A stretch of 42,539 bases of DNA from CAXMNX01 sp964194845 (GTDB lineage: Bacteria > Pseudomonadota > Alphaproteobacteria > Rhodobacterales > Rhodobacteraceae), in NCBI GenBank assembly GCA_964194845.1, contig CAXMNX010000063.1, positions 1-42,539 of the forward strand, in the 5' to 3' direction. Numbering within the stretch: the stretch's first letter is position 1; the number at the start of each line of letters is the position of its first letter. The notes below the pieces were generated by a model. It did no database searches. It was given only the letters and a program-made list of their open reading frames with translations, and was not told the origin of the DNA. Shown piece by piece: positions 23,697 to 32,759 of this stretch. Made by a program: the position numbers and the translations under genes.

Positions 23697-23795
23697 TGTA
23701 TTCTGACATTTGAGAGGCAATGCAGTTAATAGGTGGGCTTCCAAGCCGATTAGCGGCAAGTTGTCAGGTCGGTGATTGGAAGAACAGTGCATTAC

Positions 23796-23809
23796 TTGAT
23801 CTGCATCAA
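23796..23809 (+). promoter_or_regulatory. FnrL (Fnr/Anr) box upstream of the cupredoxin gene
   Basis: TTGAT-CTGC-ATCAA is a perfect match to the Fnr/FnrL consensus TTGAT-N4-ATCAA. Its centre lies about 82 bp upstream of the start at 23885, a distance that suits activation if the transcript starts 40 bp downstream of it. The Crp/Fnr family activates anaerobic genes in Rhodobacteraceae through such boxes. Confidence 0.75.
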
Positions 23810-23884
23810 TGCGAAATTTCGTTTCTGCAGCAATAATTTGTACCGGGCGCTCTTGATGCCCAGTGTGAATCTGGAGGAACGATC

Positions 23885-24337
23885 ATGAGACTTTTATTGC
23901 TATGCACTGCGATCACAGCCCTCGGAATCGGCGCGCCTGTAATTGCTGCGGGCGATCTGACACGGGCGGATGTTCAGGAAGTGGTCCTGACCATGGGGAC
24001 CGACGACGCTGGTAGGATGTATTTCGAGCCGAGCGAGTTCGTTTTCGAGACCGGCCAGGCCTACAAGCTGAAATTGGTCAATATTGACCCGATCAAACAC
24101 GAGATCACTTTCGGCGAGGCGGGCGAAAAGATGTTCACCCGCAAGGTCGAGGTCGAAGATGCCGACGGCGAGATGATCGTCGAGGTAAAAGGCGCGGTCC
24201 ACGAAGTTGAGGTTGGACCCGGTCGCACCGTGGACTGGTATTTCGTGCCCGTTCAGACGATCGAGGTCGCCGAGCTTGCCTGTGAGCTCGAAGGCCACCG
24301 CGAGGTCGGCATGCACGGGTTGGTGACCTTCAAGTAA
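23885..24337 (+). CDS. Periplasmic cupredoxin-like copper protein
   Basis: A 150-aa secreted protein with signal peptide 1-22 (ending 'VIAAG'). A cupredoxin fold follows, with the four type-1 copper ligands visible: His72 in 'IKHEITF', Cys133 in 'ELACELEGH', His138 and Met143 in 'GMHG'. The spacing Cys-x4-His-x4-Met is that of plastocyanin/azurin-like proteins. It probably shuttles electrons in the periplasm. It is preceded by GGAGG and a perfect FnrL box, which suggests induction at low oxygen. The partner (oxidase, reductase or denitrification enzyme) is unknown. Confidence 0.85.
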   Translation: MRLLLLCTAITALGIGAPVIAAGDLTRADVQEVVLTMGTDDAGRMYFEPSEFVFETGQAYKLKLVNIDPIKHEITFGEAGEKMFTRKVEVEDADGEMIVEVKGAVHEVEVGPGRTVDWYFVPVQTIEVAELACELEGHREVGMHGLVTFK

Positions 24338-24366
24338 AAGCAGTATGAGTCCGGCCATAGCATCGT

Positions 24367-24395
24367 TGGCCCCGGGGCCGCCGGCTCCGGGGCCA
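24367..24395. terminator. Strong GC hairpin after the cupredoxin gene
   Basis: TGGCCCCGG (24367-24375) pairs with CCGGGGCCA (24387-24395) across an 11-base loop. It lies 30 bp after the cupredoxin stop and 43 bp after the end of the convergent regulator gene. The T-run is weak (GTTTG), so efficiency is uncertain. Confidence 0.55.
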
Positions 24396-24437
24396 GTTTG
24401 CTCGGCGAATTGTGTTTCAAATTGAACGCAAAACGCT

Positions 24438-25067
24438 TCACCCCTTCCCCAACGCTGTCACCCAAAGGATCGTCGCATCCTCATCGCTCGTCGAAATCAC
24501 ATTATGCCCCATCGCCGCGTCATAGTAAGCGGTGTCGCCCCGGCGAAGATCAATCGGCTCATAAAACTCGGTGAACAGACGAATGGTCCCCGTCAAAACC
24601 ATCAGAAACTCTTCGCCGTCGTGCCGCACCCAGCCGTCAAACTCATCCATTGACCGCGCATGGATCTTGGTCCGATAGGGCAGCATCGACTTCTTGGTCA
24701 GCGCGCCTGCATAAAGCTCATGTTCATACGTGACGGTGGCAAGCGCCTGCCCGTCACCTCCCTTGGTTACGGTCAATCGCCCGGTCACCTGATCGCGCGC
24801 GGGTGCCGTGAAAAGCTGCGGGATCGAGATATCCAGACCCGTGGCCAGCTTTTTCAACGCCTCATAAGTCGGCGACATCTGGCCGTTTTCGATTTTCGAA
24901 AGTGTTGACCGCGCCAGCCCGGCACGTTTTGCGGCCTGCTCTAAGGTCCATTCCCGCTCTTTGCGCAGTTCGCGCACCGTTGCCCCAAGGTCTAGCGACT
25001 GCGGTTCAGCCGCCTCGTCCGCCCCCAACGCCAGCCGGATCAGTTCGGGTTGGTTTTTCTGCACCAT
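24438..25067 (-). CDS. XRE-family transcriptional regulator with cupin domain
   Basis: A regulator with an N-terminal helix-turn-helix ('TVRELRKEREWTLEQAAKRA', then 'LARSTLSKIENGQMSP', about residues 27-75) and a C-terminal cupin ('EEFLMVLTGTIRLF', about 150-205). From ATG 25067 it is 209 aa. A longer TTG start at 25139 also exists and is not excluded. Members of this group repress or activate neighbouring catabolic operons, often in response to a small ligand held by the cupin. It is divergent from the acyl-CoA ligase operon, which it probably controls. Confidence 0.85.
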   Translation of the reverse strand: MVQKNQPELIRLALGADEAAEPQSLDLGATVRELRKEREWTLEQAAKRAGLARSTLSKIENGQMSPTYEALKKLATGLDISIPQLFTAPARDQVTGRLTVTKGGDGQALATVTYEHELYAGALTKKSMLPYRTKIHARSMDEFDGWVRHDGEEFLMVLTGTIRLFTEFYEPIDLRRGDTAYYDAAMGHNVISTSDEDATILWVTALGKG

Positions 25068-25164
25068 CTGCAGCCTATAACTCACCTCGCGCGCCCCTTG
25101 CAACGCGGGCGCGCGGCGGCGTATTTCGATACCGCTCAATCCGGAAATGCACTAGGCGGGTCAT

Positions 25165-26652
25165 ATGCTCTCCGTCGACGATCAAGGCCCGATTCTGCCC
25201 TGCCCCGCGCCGTTCAATCTTGCAGCCTACGTGCTTTGGGCGAACGGCGCCGACAACGACAAGATTGCTATGGCTGTATTGCGCTCCAGCAGCGCCGAAC
25301 GTTGGAGCTATGGGCGACTGCGCGAGGCGGTGCTTCGAACGGCGGGCGGGCTGCTGAAAGTCGGGCTGAAACCGGGCGACAAGCTGCTTCTCAGGCTGGG
25401 AAATACGCCTGATTTTCCAGTCACATTCCTTGCCGCCGTCGCCGCAGGCATCCTTCCGGTGCCAACCGCCGCCGGGATCACGGGACAAGAATTTGCGCGC
25501 CTTCGCGATATCATACAACCCGCCGCTATAATCGGTGACGGTAATGGCGAAACTATTGACCCCGCCGCTCTCACCCGTGCAGACCCGATTGACGCGCCGG
25601 TGATGGGCGACCCGGTACGCCCGGCCTACATCATTTTCACCTCCGGCACGTCCGGCAAGTCGATGGGTGTGGTTCACGCCCACCGGGCGATCTGGGCGAG
25701 GCGTGCCATGCATTATGGATGGTACGATCTGTTATTTGCCGACCGCCTGCTGCACGCGGGCGCATTCAACTGGACCTATACGCTCGGCACCGGGCTTTTC
25801 GACCCATGGAGTGTCGGTGCCACCGCGCTGGTCGTCGCCGAAGGTACCGATCCTGCGCTTTTGCCGCAATTGATGAAGCGCCACGACGCGACACTCTTCG
25901 CCGCCGCTCCGGGTGTATTTCGCCGCCTCCTTCGGTCCGAAATCCCGGCGCTGCCAAAACTCCGCCACGCGTTCTCTGCCGGTGAAAAGCTCCCTGAGAC
26001 ACTCCGCACGCGCTGGAAACAAGCCACCGGCACTGCAATCTACGAAGCATTCGGGCAATCCGAGTGTTCGACCTTCATTTCCTCTGCTCCAGCCCGCCCC
26101 GCTCCTGAAGGCGCGATTGGGTATACTCAGCCCGGTCGCCGTGTCGCAATCCTTGACAAAAACGGCCCGGTTTCCCGTGGTGATCCCGGCGAGATTGCCA
26201 TTTCCGCCGACGATCCAGGTGTGATGCTGGGATATCTCGAGGCCCCGGATGCCACAGGTGAACGGTTTCGCGATGGCTGGTTTCTGACCGGCGACACCGG
26301 CCAGATGGCCGCTGACGGTGCCATCACTTACCTCGGACGCCGCGACGATATTCTGACCGCGGGCGGGTATCGCATCTCGCCGCTCGACATCGAAGACGCC
26401 ATGATGCGCCACGCCGGGATCGACGATGCCGCCGCCGTTGACGAGAAGCTGGATGCAGAAACCACGGTCGTCGCCCTTCACTACGCATCTGAGACCCCGC
26501 TCGATGCTCAGACGCTCGGGTCCCATGCCGCCGAACACCTCGCGCGCTACAAGCAACCCCGCATCTTTCACCACCACCACACACTTCCGCGAGGCCGCGG
26601 CGGAAAGCTCTTGCGCGCCCGGCTCAAGGCTGCGACAGAAAATCCCTCATGA
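25165..26652 (+). CDS. Acyl-CoA ligase, ANL superfamily (AMP-forming)
   Basis: A 495-aa adenylate-forming enzyme activating a carboxylic acid as acyl-AMP and then acyl-CoA. The AMP-binding P-loop is 'FTSGTSGKSMG' (158-168), followed by 'AFGQSECSTFIS' (aromatic and acid-binding region), 'GWFLTGDTG' and 'YLGRRDDILTAGGYRISPLDIE' (hinge). The catalytic lysine is near 481 in 'RGRGGKLLRARL'. It resembles benzoate-CoA-ligase-like enzymes of medium size. The exact acid is unknown. The stop overlaps the next gene by 4 bases. Confidence 0.88.
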   Translation: MLSVDDQGPILPCPAPFNLAAYVLWANGADNDKIAMAVLRSSSAERWSYGRLREAVLRTAGGLLKVGLKPGDKLLLRLGNTPDFPVTFLAAVAAGILPVPTAAGITGQEFARLRDIIQPAAIIGDGNGETIDPAALTRADPIDAPVMGDPVRPAYIIFTSGTSGKSMGVVHAHRAIWARRAMHYGWYDLLFADRLLHAGAFNWTYTLGTGLFDPWSVGATALVVAEGTDPALLPQLMKRHDATLFAAAPGVFRRLLRSEIPALPKLRHAFSAGEKLPETLRTRWKQATGTAIYEAFGQSECSTFISSAPARPAPEGAIGYTQPGRRVAILDKNGPVSRGDPGEIAISADDPGVMLGYLEAPDATGERFRDGWFLTGDTGQMAADGAITYLGRRDDILTAGGYRISPLDIEDAMMRHAGIDDAAAVDEKLDAETTVVALHYASETPLDAQTLGSHAAEHLARYKQPRIFHHHHTLPRGRGGKLLRARLKAATENPS

Positions 26653-27296
26653 TCAAGCTCGACATCCTTTCCGACCCAATTTGCCCCTGGTGCTATATCG
26701 GCAAAGCGAACCTTGACCGCGCTCTCGAAGCACGCCCCGATCATCCTCTGAACATCGAATGGCATCCGTTTCAGCTAAACCCAGACATGCCGAAAGAGGG
26801 CATGGAGCGCCGCGAATATCTCGAGACGAAATTCGGCGGCAAAGAAAGCGCCACCCGCGTCTATGCAAATATCGCCAAAGCGGCCGAGGCCGCAGGTCTC
26901 GCCATTGATTTCGCCAATATCAAACGAACTCCAAACTCTATCGACGCCCATCGCCTGATCCACTGGGCCGGGCTCGAAGGCCGCCAAACCGCCATCGTAT
27001 CCCGACTATTCAAAGCCTATTTCGAGGAAGGTCGTGACATCGGCGACCGGACCATACTTCTGGACATAGCCCAGGGCGCAGGCCTTGACCGCGCCATGAC
27101 CGACCGGCTTTTCGAAAGCGATGCCGATCTGGAGGAAATCCGCTCCCGCGACCTGCACGCCCGCGATCGTGGCGTCACCGGCGTGCCGACCTTTGTAATT
27201 GCCAATCAACAAGTTGCTCCCGGTGCGCAACCGCCCGATCTCTGGCTCCGCGTCATCGACGAACTTGCGGAACAGGCGCGAAAGACCGACGCATGA
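26649..27296 (+). CDS. DsbA-family oxidoreductase, FrnE-like
   Basis: A 215-aa thioredoxin-fold protein with Cys12-Pro-Trp-Cys15 in 'SDPICPWCYIG', and a cis-Pro loop 'GVTGVPTFVI' near residue 180. It has no signal peptide, as in the FrnE / 2-hydroxychromene-2-carboxylate isomerase side of the DsbA family, so it acts in the cytoplasm. It is coupled to the acyl-CoA ligase (ATGA) and lies 15 bp before the transporter. FrnE-like proteins serve as thiol oxidoreductases in secondary metabolism and stress; the role here is unknown. Confidence 0.88.
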   Translation: MIKLDILSDPICPWCYIGKANLDRALEARPDHPLNIEWHPFQLNPDMPKEGMERREYLETKFGGKESATRVYANIAKAAEAAGLAIDFANIKRTPNSIDAHRLIHWAGLEGRQTAIVSRLFKAYFEEGRDIGDRTILLDIAQGAGLDRAMTDRLFESDADLEEIRSRDLHARDRGVTGVPTFVIANQQVAPGAQPPDLWLRVIDELAEQARKTDA

Positions 27297-27311
27297 TCGC
27301 GCGGACCTCTC

Positions 27312-28556
27312 ATGTCTTCTGATCCCAAACTCGCCATCTCACGCACCGAGCTGATCGCGCTTCTGGCGATGCTTTCCGCCACGGTCGCCTTTTCAATCGA
27401 CGCGATGCTGCCGGTTCTGCCGGGCATCGCCGACGCGCTGACCCCCGATGCGCCAAACAAAGCGCAGCTTGTCATTGCAACATTCGTTGTGGGCATGGGC
27501 GCCGGCACCCTGATCGCCGGTCCGCTCAGCGATGCCTACGGTCGCCGCCCGATCGCGGTCATCGGAGCCGTGATCTATATCATCGGCGCGCTTCTTGCCG
27601 CGATGGCGCCGACGTTCGAGATGATGCTTGCTGCGCGAATGCTCCAGGGCTTCGGTGCCGCTGGTCCGCGGATTGTTGCGCTTGCGCTCACGCGCGATCT
27701 GTTCTCAGGCCGGGAAATGGCGCGGATCGTCAGCTTCGTGATGATGGTCTTCACGCTTGTCCCCGTCATCGCGCCAACGATGGGTGCGGCGATTGCCTGG
27801 GCGTTTGGCTGGCGCGCAATTTTCTTATCATTCGCCATTTTCTCGGTCATCTCAATGGCCTGGCTCCTGATCCGCCAACCCGAAACACTGCCGCCCGAAC
27901 GCCGCCGCCCGTTCCGACCTCACGAGCTATGGGAGGGTGTCACCGAGGTTGCCCGAAACAAGCAGGTCATGCTGTCCACCGCTGTTCAGACGCTGATATT
28001 TGCGATGCTTTTCATCGCGCTGATGTCATCACAGCAAATCTTCGACCTGACATTCAACCGCGGCGACAGCTTTCCGCTCTGGTTCGGTGCCATCGCCGCT
28101 GTGTCCGCATCAGCCAGCCTTCTGAACGCGTTCGTGGTCGTCCGTCTTGGTATGCGGTTCGTGGTTCGATGGGCGCTGTTCGGCCTTTTGACAATCACGC
28201 TCATATACATCCTGACGCTGACCGTATTTGAACTTTCCGCAGGTATGCCATTTGCAATGTATATCATCTGGCAGACCGCAATCTTCTACATGGCCGGTCT
28301 CGGCATCGGTAATATGAACGCGCTTGCGATGGAGCCGATGGGCCATATCGCAGGAATGGCGGCGTCGATAATCTCTGCCACCGCCACCGTATTGGCGGTT
28401 CTTCTCGCCGTCCCGGTCAGCCTCGCCTTCGACGGCACACCGCTGCCCGCCGCATTTGGCGTTCTTGCGGGGTCGGTTCTGGCGCTTCTCTTGATCTCGA
28501 TGCTCCAAGACATGCCGTCTCAGACCGATGCCCAACTGACACCCGTGATCAAGTAA
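27312..28556 (+). CDS. Bcr/CflA-type MFS drug-efflux transporter
   Basis: A 414-aa protein with 12 membrane helices. 'SIDAMLPVLPGIADAL' (about 28-43) is the first-helix motif of the Bcr/CflA family, followed by motif A 'GPLSDAYGRRP' (70-80) and 'RMLQGFGAAGPRIVALALTRDL' (about 115-135). Bcr-type proteins export drugs or small metabolites with proton exchange. As the third gene of the ligase-FrnE operon, it may export the operon product or its substrate analogue. It is convergent with mfd. Confidence 0.88.
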   Translation: MSSDPKLAISRTELIALLAMLSATVAFSIDAMLPVLPGIADALTPDAPNKAQLVIATFVVGMGAGTLIAGPLSDAYGRRPIAVIGAVIYIIGALLAAMAPTFEMMLAARMLQGFGAAGPRIVALALTRDLFSGREMARIVSFVMMVFTLVPVIAPTMGAAIAWAFGWRAIFLSFAIFSVISMAWLLIRQPETLPPERRRPFRPHELWEGVTEVARNKQVMLSTAVQTLIFAMLFIALMSSQQIFDLTFNRGDSFPLWFGAIAAVSASASLLNAFVVVRLGMRFVVRWALFGLLTITLIYILTLTVFELSAGMPFAMYIIWQTAIFYMAGLGIGNMNALAMEPMGHIAGMAASIISATATVLAVLLAVPVSLAFDGTPLPAAFGVLAGSVLALLLISMLQDMPSQTDAQLTPVIK

Positions 28557-28608
28557 CCCTTCATCTTTTCCTGAAATACGCACGGGCCGCAGTTCCAAAC
28601 TGGCGCAA

Positions 28609-31600
28609 TCACCCGGTTTTCTGAACCGCCCGGGCATATCGCGCCAGATCCTGTGCGACCGAAAAGGCGCCCTTGATTCGGTCGCCGGCGCTCTTCCAGT
28701 CGCGCCGAATGACGATCTTGTTGTCCTTCACTTTGGCAAGACCGCGCTGATCGGTGATGAAATCCACCAGCCCGGCGGGATTGGCATACTTATCGCCGTG
28801 AAACTGAATGGTCGCCCCTCTGGGTCCGGTATCCAGCCGCGCTATCCCGGCTTTCTTGCACTCGCCCTTGATCCGCACGACCAGCAACAGCGTGTTCACT
28901 TCTTTGGGCAGCTTGCCGAACCGGTCGATCAGTTCCGCGGCAAACCCTTCCAGTTCCACCTTGTTCGACAATCCCGAAAGCCGCCGGTAAAGCCCCAGTC
29001 GCACATCCAGATCCGGCACATATGCCTCCGGGATCAGAACCGGCACACCCAGGTTGATCTGCGGCGCCCATTGATCGTCGGCATCCGACAGCCCTTCCAT
29101 CTCACCGGCCTTGATCTTGGCAATCGCCTCTTCCAGCATCGACTGGTAAAGCTCATAGCCCACTTCGCGGATATGACCGGATTGTTCCTCGCCCAGAAGG
29201 TTCCCCGCGCCGCGAATATCCAGGTCCTGTGACGCCAGCGTGAACCCGGCCCCGAGCGAATCCAGCGATCCCAACACGCGCAGCCGCTTTTCGGCCTGCG
29301 GTGTCAGCCGTGCGCGCGGTTTTGTGGTCAGATAGGCATATGCCCTCAGTTTCGACCGCCCCACCCGACCCCTGATCTGATAAAGCTGCGCCAGCCCGAA
29401 CATGTCGGCGCGATGCACGATCATGGTGTTCGCGGTCGGTATATCCAGCCCCGATTCCACAATCGACGTCGCCAGCAGCACGCCGAACTTGCCGTCGTAA
29501 AAGGCATTCATCCGGTCATCCAGTGTGCCCGGCGCCATCTGCCCGTGGGCGACCACATAGCTCACTTCGGGCACCTGATCTTTCAGCCAGTCTTCGGTCT
29601 CCGGCAGATCGGCAATGCGCGGCACGACAAAGAACGACTGCCCGCCGCGATAATTCTCGCGCAGCAACGCTTCGCGCAGCGTCACGGTGTCGAACTCGCT
29701 GACATATGTGCGGATCGCCAGGCGGTCGACGGGCGGCGTGCAAATGATCGACAGGTCGCGCACGCCGGTCAGCGACAATTGCAATGTGCGCGGGATCGGG
29801 GTTGCCGTCAGCATCAACACGTGAATATCCGAACGCATGGATTTCAGCCGCTCTTTATGGCTCACACCAAAATGCTGTTCTTCGTCGATGACCAGCAACC
29901 CAAGGTTCTTGAACCGAACCTGTTTGGCCAAAACCGCGTGCGTGCCGATCACAATATCAACTGTGCCACGCGCCAGCTCGTCCCGTGTAGTCTGCGCCTC
30001 TTTCGCACCGATGAAACGGCTAAGCTGCCGCACTTCAATAGGAAAACCCCGGAACCGCTCGCGGAAACTTAGCGCGTGTTGCCGCGACAAAAGCGTCGTC
30101 GGCGCGATGACAGCGACCTGAACGCCCGACATCGCCGCCACAAATGCGGCGCGCATTGCAACCTCGGTTTTACCGAACCCCACGTCACCGCAGATCAGCC
30201 GATCCATTGGTCGCCCCGATGCCAGATCGTCCAGTGTGTCGTTGATCGCGCTCAGCTGATCGTCGGTTTCCTCATATGGAAACCGCGCCGAAAACGCGTC
30301 CCACATCCCATCCGGCGGCTCCATAACCTTCGCGGATCTGAGCAACCGCTCCGCCGCCACCCGAATAAGCTTATCGGCAATCTCGCGAATGCGTTCCTTG
30401 AGCTTGGCCTTTTTCGCCTGCCAGGCCCCGCCGCCCAACCGGTCCAGCATCCCTTCGTCGTGGCCATACCGGCTCAATAGCTCGATGTTTTCGACCGGCA
30501 GAAACAACCGGGTTTCGCCTGCGTACTCCAGATGAATGCACTCGTGCGGCGCACCAAGCGCCTCGACTACCTCAAGCCCCTGATACTGCCCGACACCATG
30601 ATCGACGTGAACAATCAGATCGCCCGGCGACAGCGTCTGGGTCTCGGTCAGAAAGTTCTCTGCACGCCGTTTCCGTTTCGGCGCGCGCACCAACCGGTCG
30701 CCCAGAACATCCTGTTCCGAGATAACGGTCAGCCCATCTTTGCCCTCGAATCCGTGTTCTAGCGCCCAGACAGCCAGGAAAACGCCACCATTTCCGCCAG
30801 GCACATCGCGCCAGTCGCCAATTGGCGTCGCACCATGGATCTCCTGGTCTTCCATCAAACCCTGAAGCCGCTCGCGCGCGCCCTCGGAATAAGACGCGAC
30901 CACCACTTGCCCGCCCTTGCGCCGCACCTGAACATGATCCGCTAGCACGCCGAAAAGGCTCACCGATTCTTGGCTGCGCTCGGGCGCAAAATCGCGCCCG
31001 ATCCGCCCGCCCGCATCTGTCACACTAACCCCCGTCGGCTGCGGCAACGCGACAAACTGCAACATCCGGCGGCCGGTCACGGTGGCATTCCAGGTGTCAT
31101 CGTCCAGATACAGCAGCCCCGGTGGCGAAGGCTTGTATACGCTGTCGATCCGCCCCTTTGCCCTCATCGCCTCGTGGCGCGCGTCGTATTGGTCGTCAAT
31201 CGCGTCCCACCGCGCCAGCCGCGCCGGGGTCGCATGGTCATCCAGGGCGAATGTCACATCCGGCAGATAGTCGAACAGCGTCTCCAGCCGCTCGTGGAAA
31301 AACGGCAACCAGTGCTCGGCACCTGCGTGCTTTTTCCCGGCACTAACCGCCTCATACAAAGGATCGTCGGTGCCAGCCGCGCCAAATTCCAGGCGATAAT
31401 TCTGCCGGAACCGGGTGATCGACGCCTCGTCCAGAATGATCTCCGACACAGGTGCCAGTTCCACCACCGTCAGCGCCTCGGTCGTCCGCTGCGTCACTGG
31501 ATCGAACCGCCGCGCGCCTTCCAGAACATCGCCGAAGAAATCCAGCCGCACCGGCCCGCCCTCGCCCGGCGGAAAGATATCCATGATCCCGCCCCGGATC

Positions 31601-32067
31601 GCATAGTCGCCCGGCTCGGTCACTGTCGGCGCCTGCACAAAACCCATCCGCACCAGAAAAGCGCGCAATCCCGCTTCGTCCACCCGGTCACCAACCCGCG
31701 CCGTGAACACCGCCTCGCTCAACAATTCGCGCGCGGGCACCCGCTGGGTCGCGGCGTTCAGCGTCGTCAGCAGAACGAACCGCTTCGGCATCCCATGAAC
31801 CAGTGCCGCCAGCGTTGCCATCCGCGTGGCCGAGATATCCGCGTTCGGCGACACCCGGTCATAGGGCAGGCAATCCCAGCCCGGAAATGTCATCACAGGC
31901 AGGTCTGGCGCAAAGAACGCCAGCGCCTCGCGCATAGCCGCCATGCGCTTGTCATCCCGCGCCACATGGCAGACCGCACCGCCCGACTGCTCCAGCTCGG
32001 AAAGGACAAGCGTCGCGTCAATGCCTTCCGGCGCACCGCTGATGGTGATGTGGCGGGGATCGGTCAT
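28609..32067 (-). CDS. mfd: Transcription-repair coupling factor Mfd
   Basis: A 1152-aa protein that removes RNA polymerase stalled at DNA lesions and recruits UvrA. Domain order: UvrB-like N-terminus (about 1-330), the RNA-polymerase-interacting 'GDLIVHVDHGVGQYQGL' (about 483-500), and helicase motifs with Walker A 'GDVGFGKTEVA' (about 625-635). 'DEEQHFG' (about 725) and 'TATPIPRTL' follow, then 'GRVGRSK' and the C-terminal TRCF domain (about 990-1090). The length and motif set are normal. It is convergent with the Bcr/CflA gene. Confidence 0.97.
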   Translation of the reverse strand: MTDPRHITISGAPEGIDATLVLSELEQSGGAVCHVARDDKRMAAMREALAFFAPDLPVMTFPGWDCLPYDRVSPNADISATRMATLAALVHGMPKRFVLLTTLNAATQRVPARELLSEAVFTARVGDRVDEAGLRAFLVRMGFVQAPTVTEPGDYAIRGGIMDIFPPGEGGPVRLDFFGDVLEGARRFDPVTQRTTEALTVVELAPVSEIILDEASITRFRQNYRLEFGAAGTDDPLYEAVSAGKKHAGAEHWLPFFHERLETLFDYLPDVTFALDDHATPARLARWDAIDDQYDARHEAMRAKGRIDSVYKPSPPGLLYLDDDTWNATVTGRRMLQFVALPQPTGVSVTDAGGRIGRDFAPERSQESVSLFGVLADHVQVRRKGGQVVVASYSEGARERLQGLMEDQEIHGATPIGDWRDVPGGNGGVFLAVWALEHGFEGKDGLTVISEQDVLGDRLVRAPKRKRRAENFLTETQTLSPGDLIVHVDHGVGQYQGLEVVEALGAPHECIHLEYAGETRLFLPVENIELLSRYGHDEGMLDRLGGGAWQAKKAKLKERIREIADKLIRVAAERLLRSAKVMEPPDGMWDAFSARFPYEETDDQLSAINDTLDDLASGRPMDRLICGDVGFGKTEVAMRAAFVAAMSGVQVAVIAPTTLLSRQHALSFRERFRGFPIEVRQLSRFIGAKEAQTTRDELARGTVDIVIGTHAVLAKQVRFKNLGLLVIDEEQHFGVSHKERLKSMRSDIHVLMLTATPIPRTLQLSLTGVRDLSIICTPPVDRLAIRTYVSEFDTVTLREALLRENYRGGQSFFVVPRIADLPETEDWLKDQVPEVSYVVAHGQMAPGTLDDRMNAFYDGKFGVLLATSIVESGLDIPTANTMIVHRADMFGLAQLYQIRGRVGRSKLRAYAYLTTKPRARLTPQAEKRLRVLGSLDSLGAGFTLASQDLDIRGAGNLLGEEQSGHIREVGYELYQSMLEEAIAKIKAGEMEGLSDADDQWAPQINLGVPVLIPEAYVPDLDVRLGLYRRLSGLSNKVELEGFAAELIDRFGKLPKEVNTLLLVVRIKGECKKAGIARLDTGPRGATIQFHGDKYANPAGLVDFITDQRGLAKVKDNKIVIRRDWKSAGDRIKGAFSVAQDLARYARAVQKTG

Positions 32068-32112
32068 TGGCCGGGACGTAACCGCTCAGCAGGCGCTGTC
32101 AACCAATTGGGC

Positions 32113-32643
32113 CTAAAAGCCAAGCGGTCCGACATAAAAGTTTTTGTACATCCCGAACATCGCGGTCACAAATATCGCGAGAACCCCGATCATCTGCGTG
32201 AAAAAACGGTGTTTCATCAGCCGCCGGATCAACACCTCACCTTGGTCCCCGCTGATCCGTATCTTTCGGGATGTCCACACCGATAGCGCGCCAATTACCC
32301 CTAAGGGTCCGGCCAAAAGCAGAACCGCTTGTGCAATCTCGACATCATAAAATACCGAAAGCAGCAGAAGTGCGGTGAAAGTCGCCGAGCCAAACAGCAA
32401 AATCCAGGAACCCGCAGTTTCGGCAATATACAGAATCCGCCGCACGTTGATCCCCACCAGATCGTGCAAATCGGCCATCGATTCGTCGTCTTTCTGGCGA
32501 CGCGCGCGAATGATCATATCGAAGGGAACGCCCAGAACCCAATGGCTGACCGAAGACCACAGCACCGCCAGCGCGATCCAGTACCAAAGGTTCGAGAAGG
32601 ATCGCATTTCGATCACTTCAAAGACGGTTTCGTACCAATCCAC
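32113..32643 (-). CDS. Conserved-looking membrane protein of unknown function (176 aa)
   Basis: From GTG 32643 the protein begins 'MDWYETVFEVIEMRSFSNLW' and has about four hydrophobic helices (residues about 20-40, 75-100, 100-125 and 150-170), with a charged loop 'RARRQKDDESMADLHDLVGI' between the first and second. A TTG start four codons upstream is also possible. I recall similar proteins in roseobacters under uninformative names, and cannot assign a function. It is divergent from hemB and 45 bp from mfd. Confidence 0.7.
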   Translation of the reverse strand: MDWYETVFEVIEMRSFSNLWYWIALAVLWSSVSHWVLGVPFDMIIRARRQKDDESMADLHDLVGINVRRILYIAETAGSWILLFGSATFTALLLLSVFYDVEIAQAVLLLAGPLGVIGALSVWTSRKIRISGDQGEVLIRRLMKHRFFTQMIGVLAIFVTAMFGMYKNFYVGPLGF

Positions 32644-32759
32644 GCGCTGCCTCAAAAGTCAATTTCGGCGGACACTAGGAAAAGCGCCCGGTCTTGACCA
32701 GTGCCGAACCGGTCGCTACCGCAAAAGAAAGCAATCCGGTGCATGAAAGTCGGCAAACA

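Noticed and set aside
30970..32286. 438-aa plus-strand open frame
   Set aside because: Antisense to mfd with Arg/His/Gln-rich composition; mfd is unambiguous.
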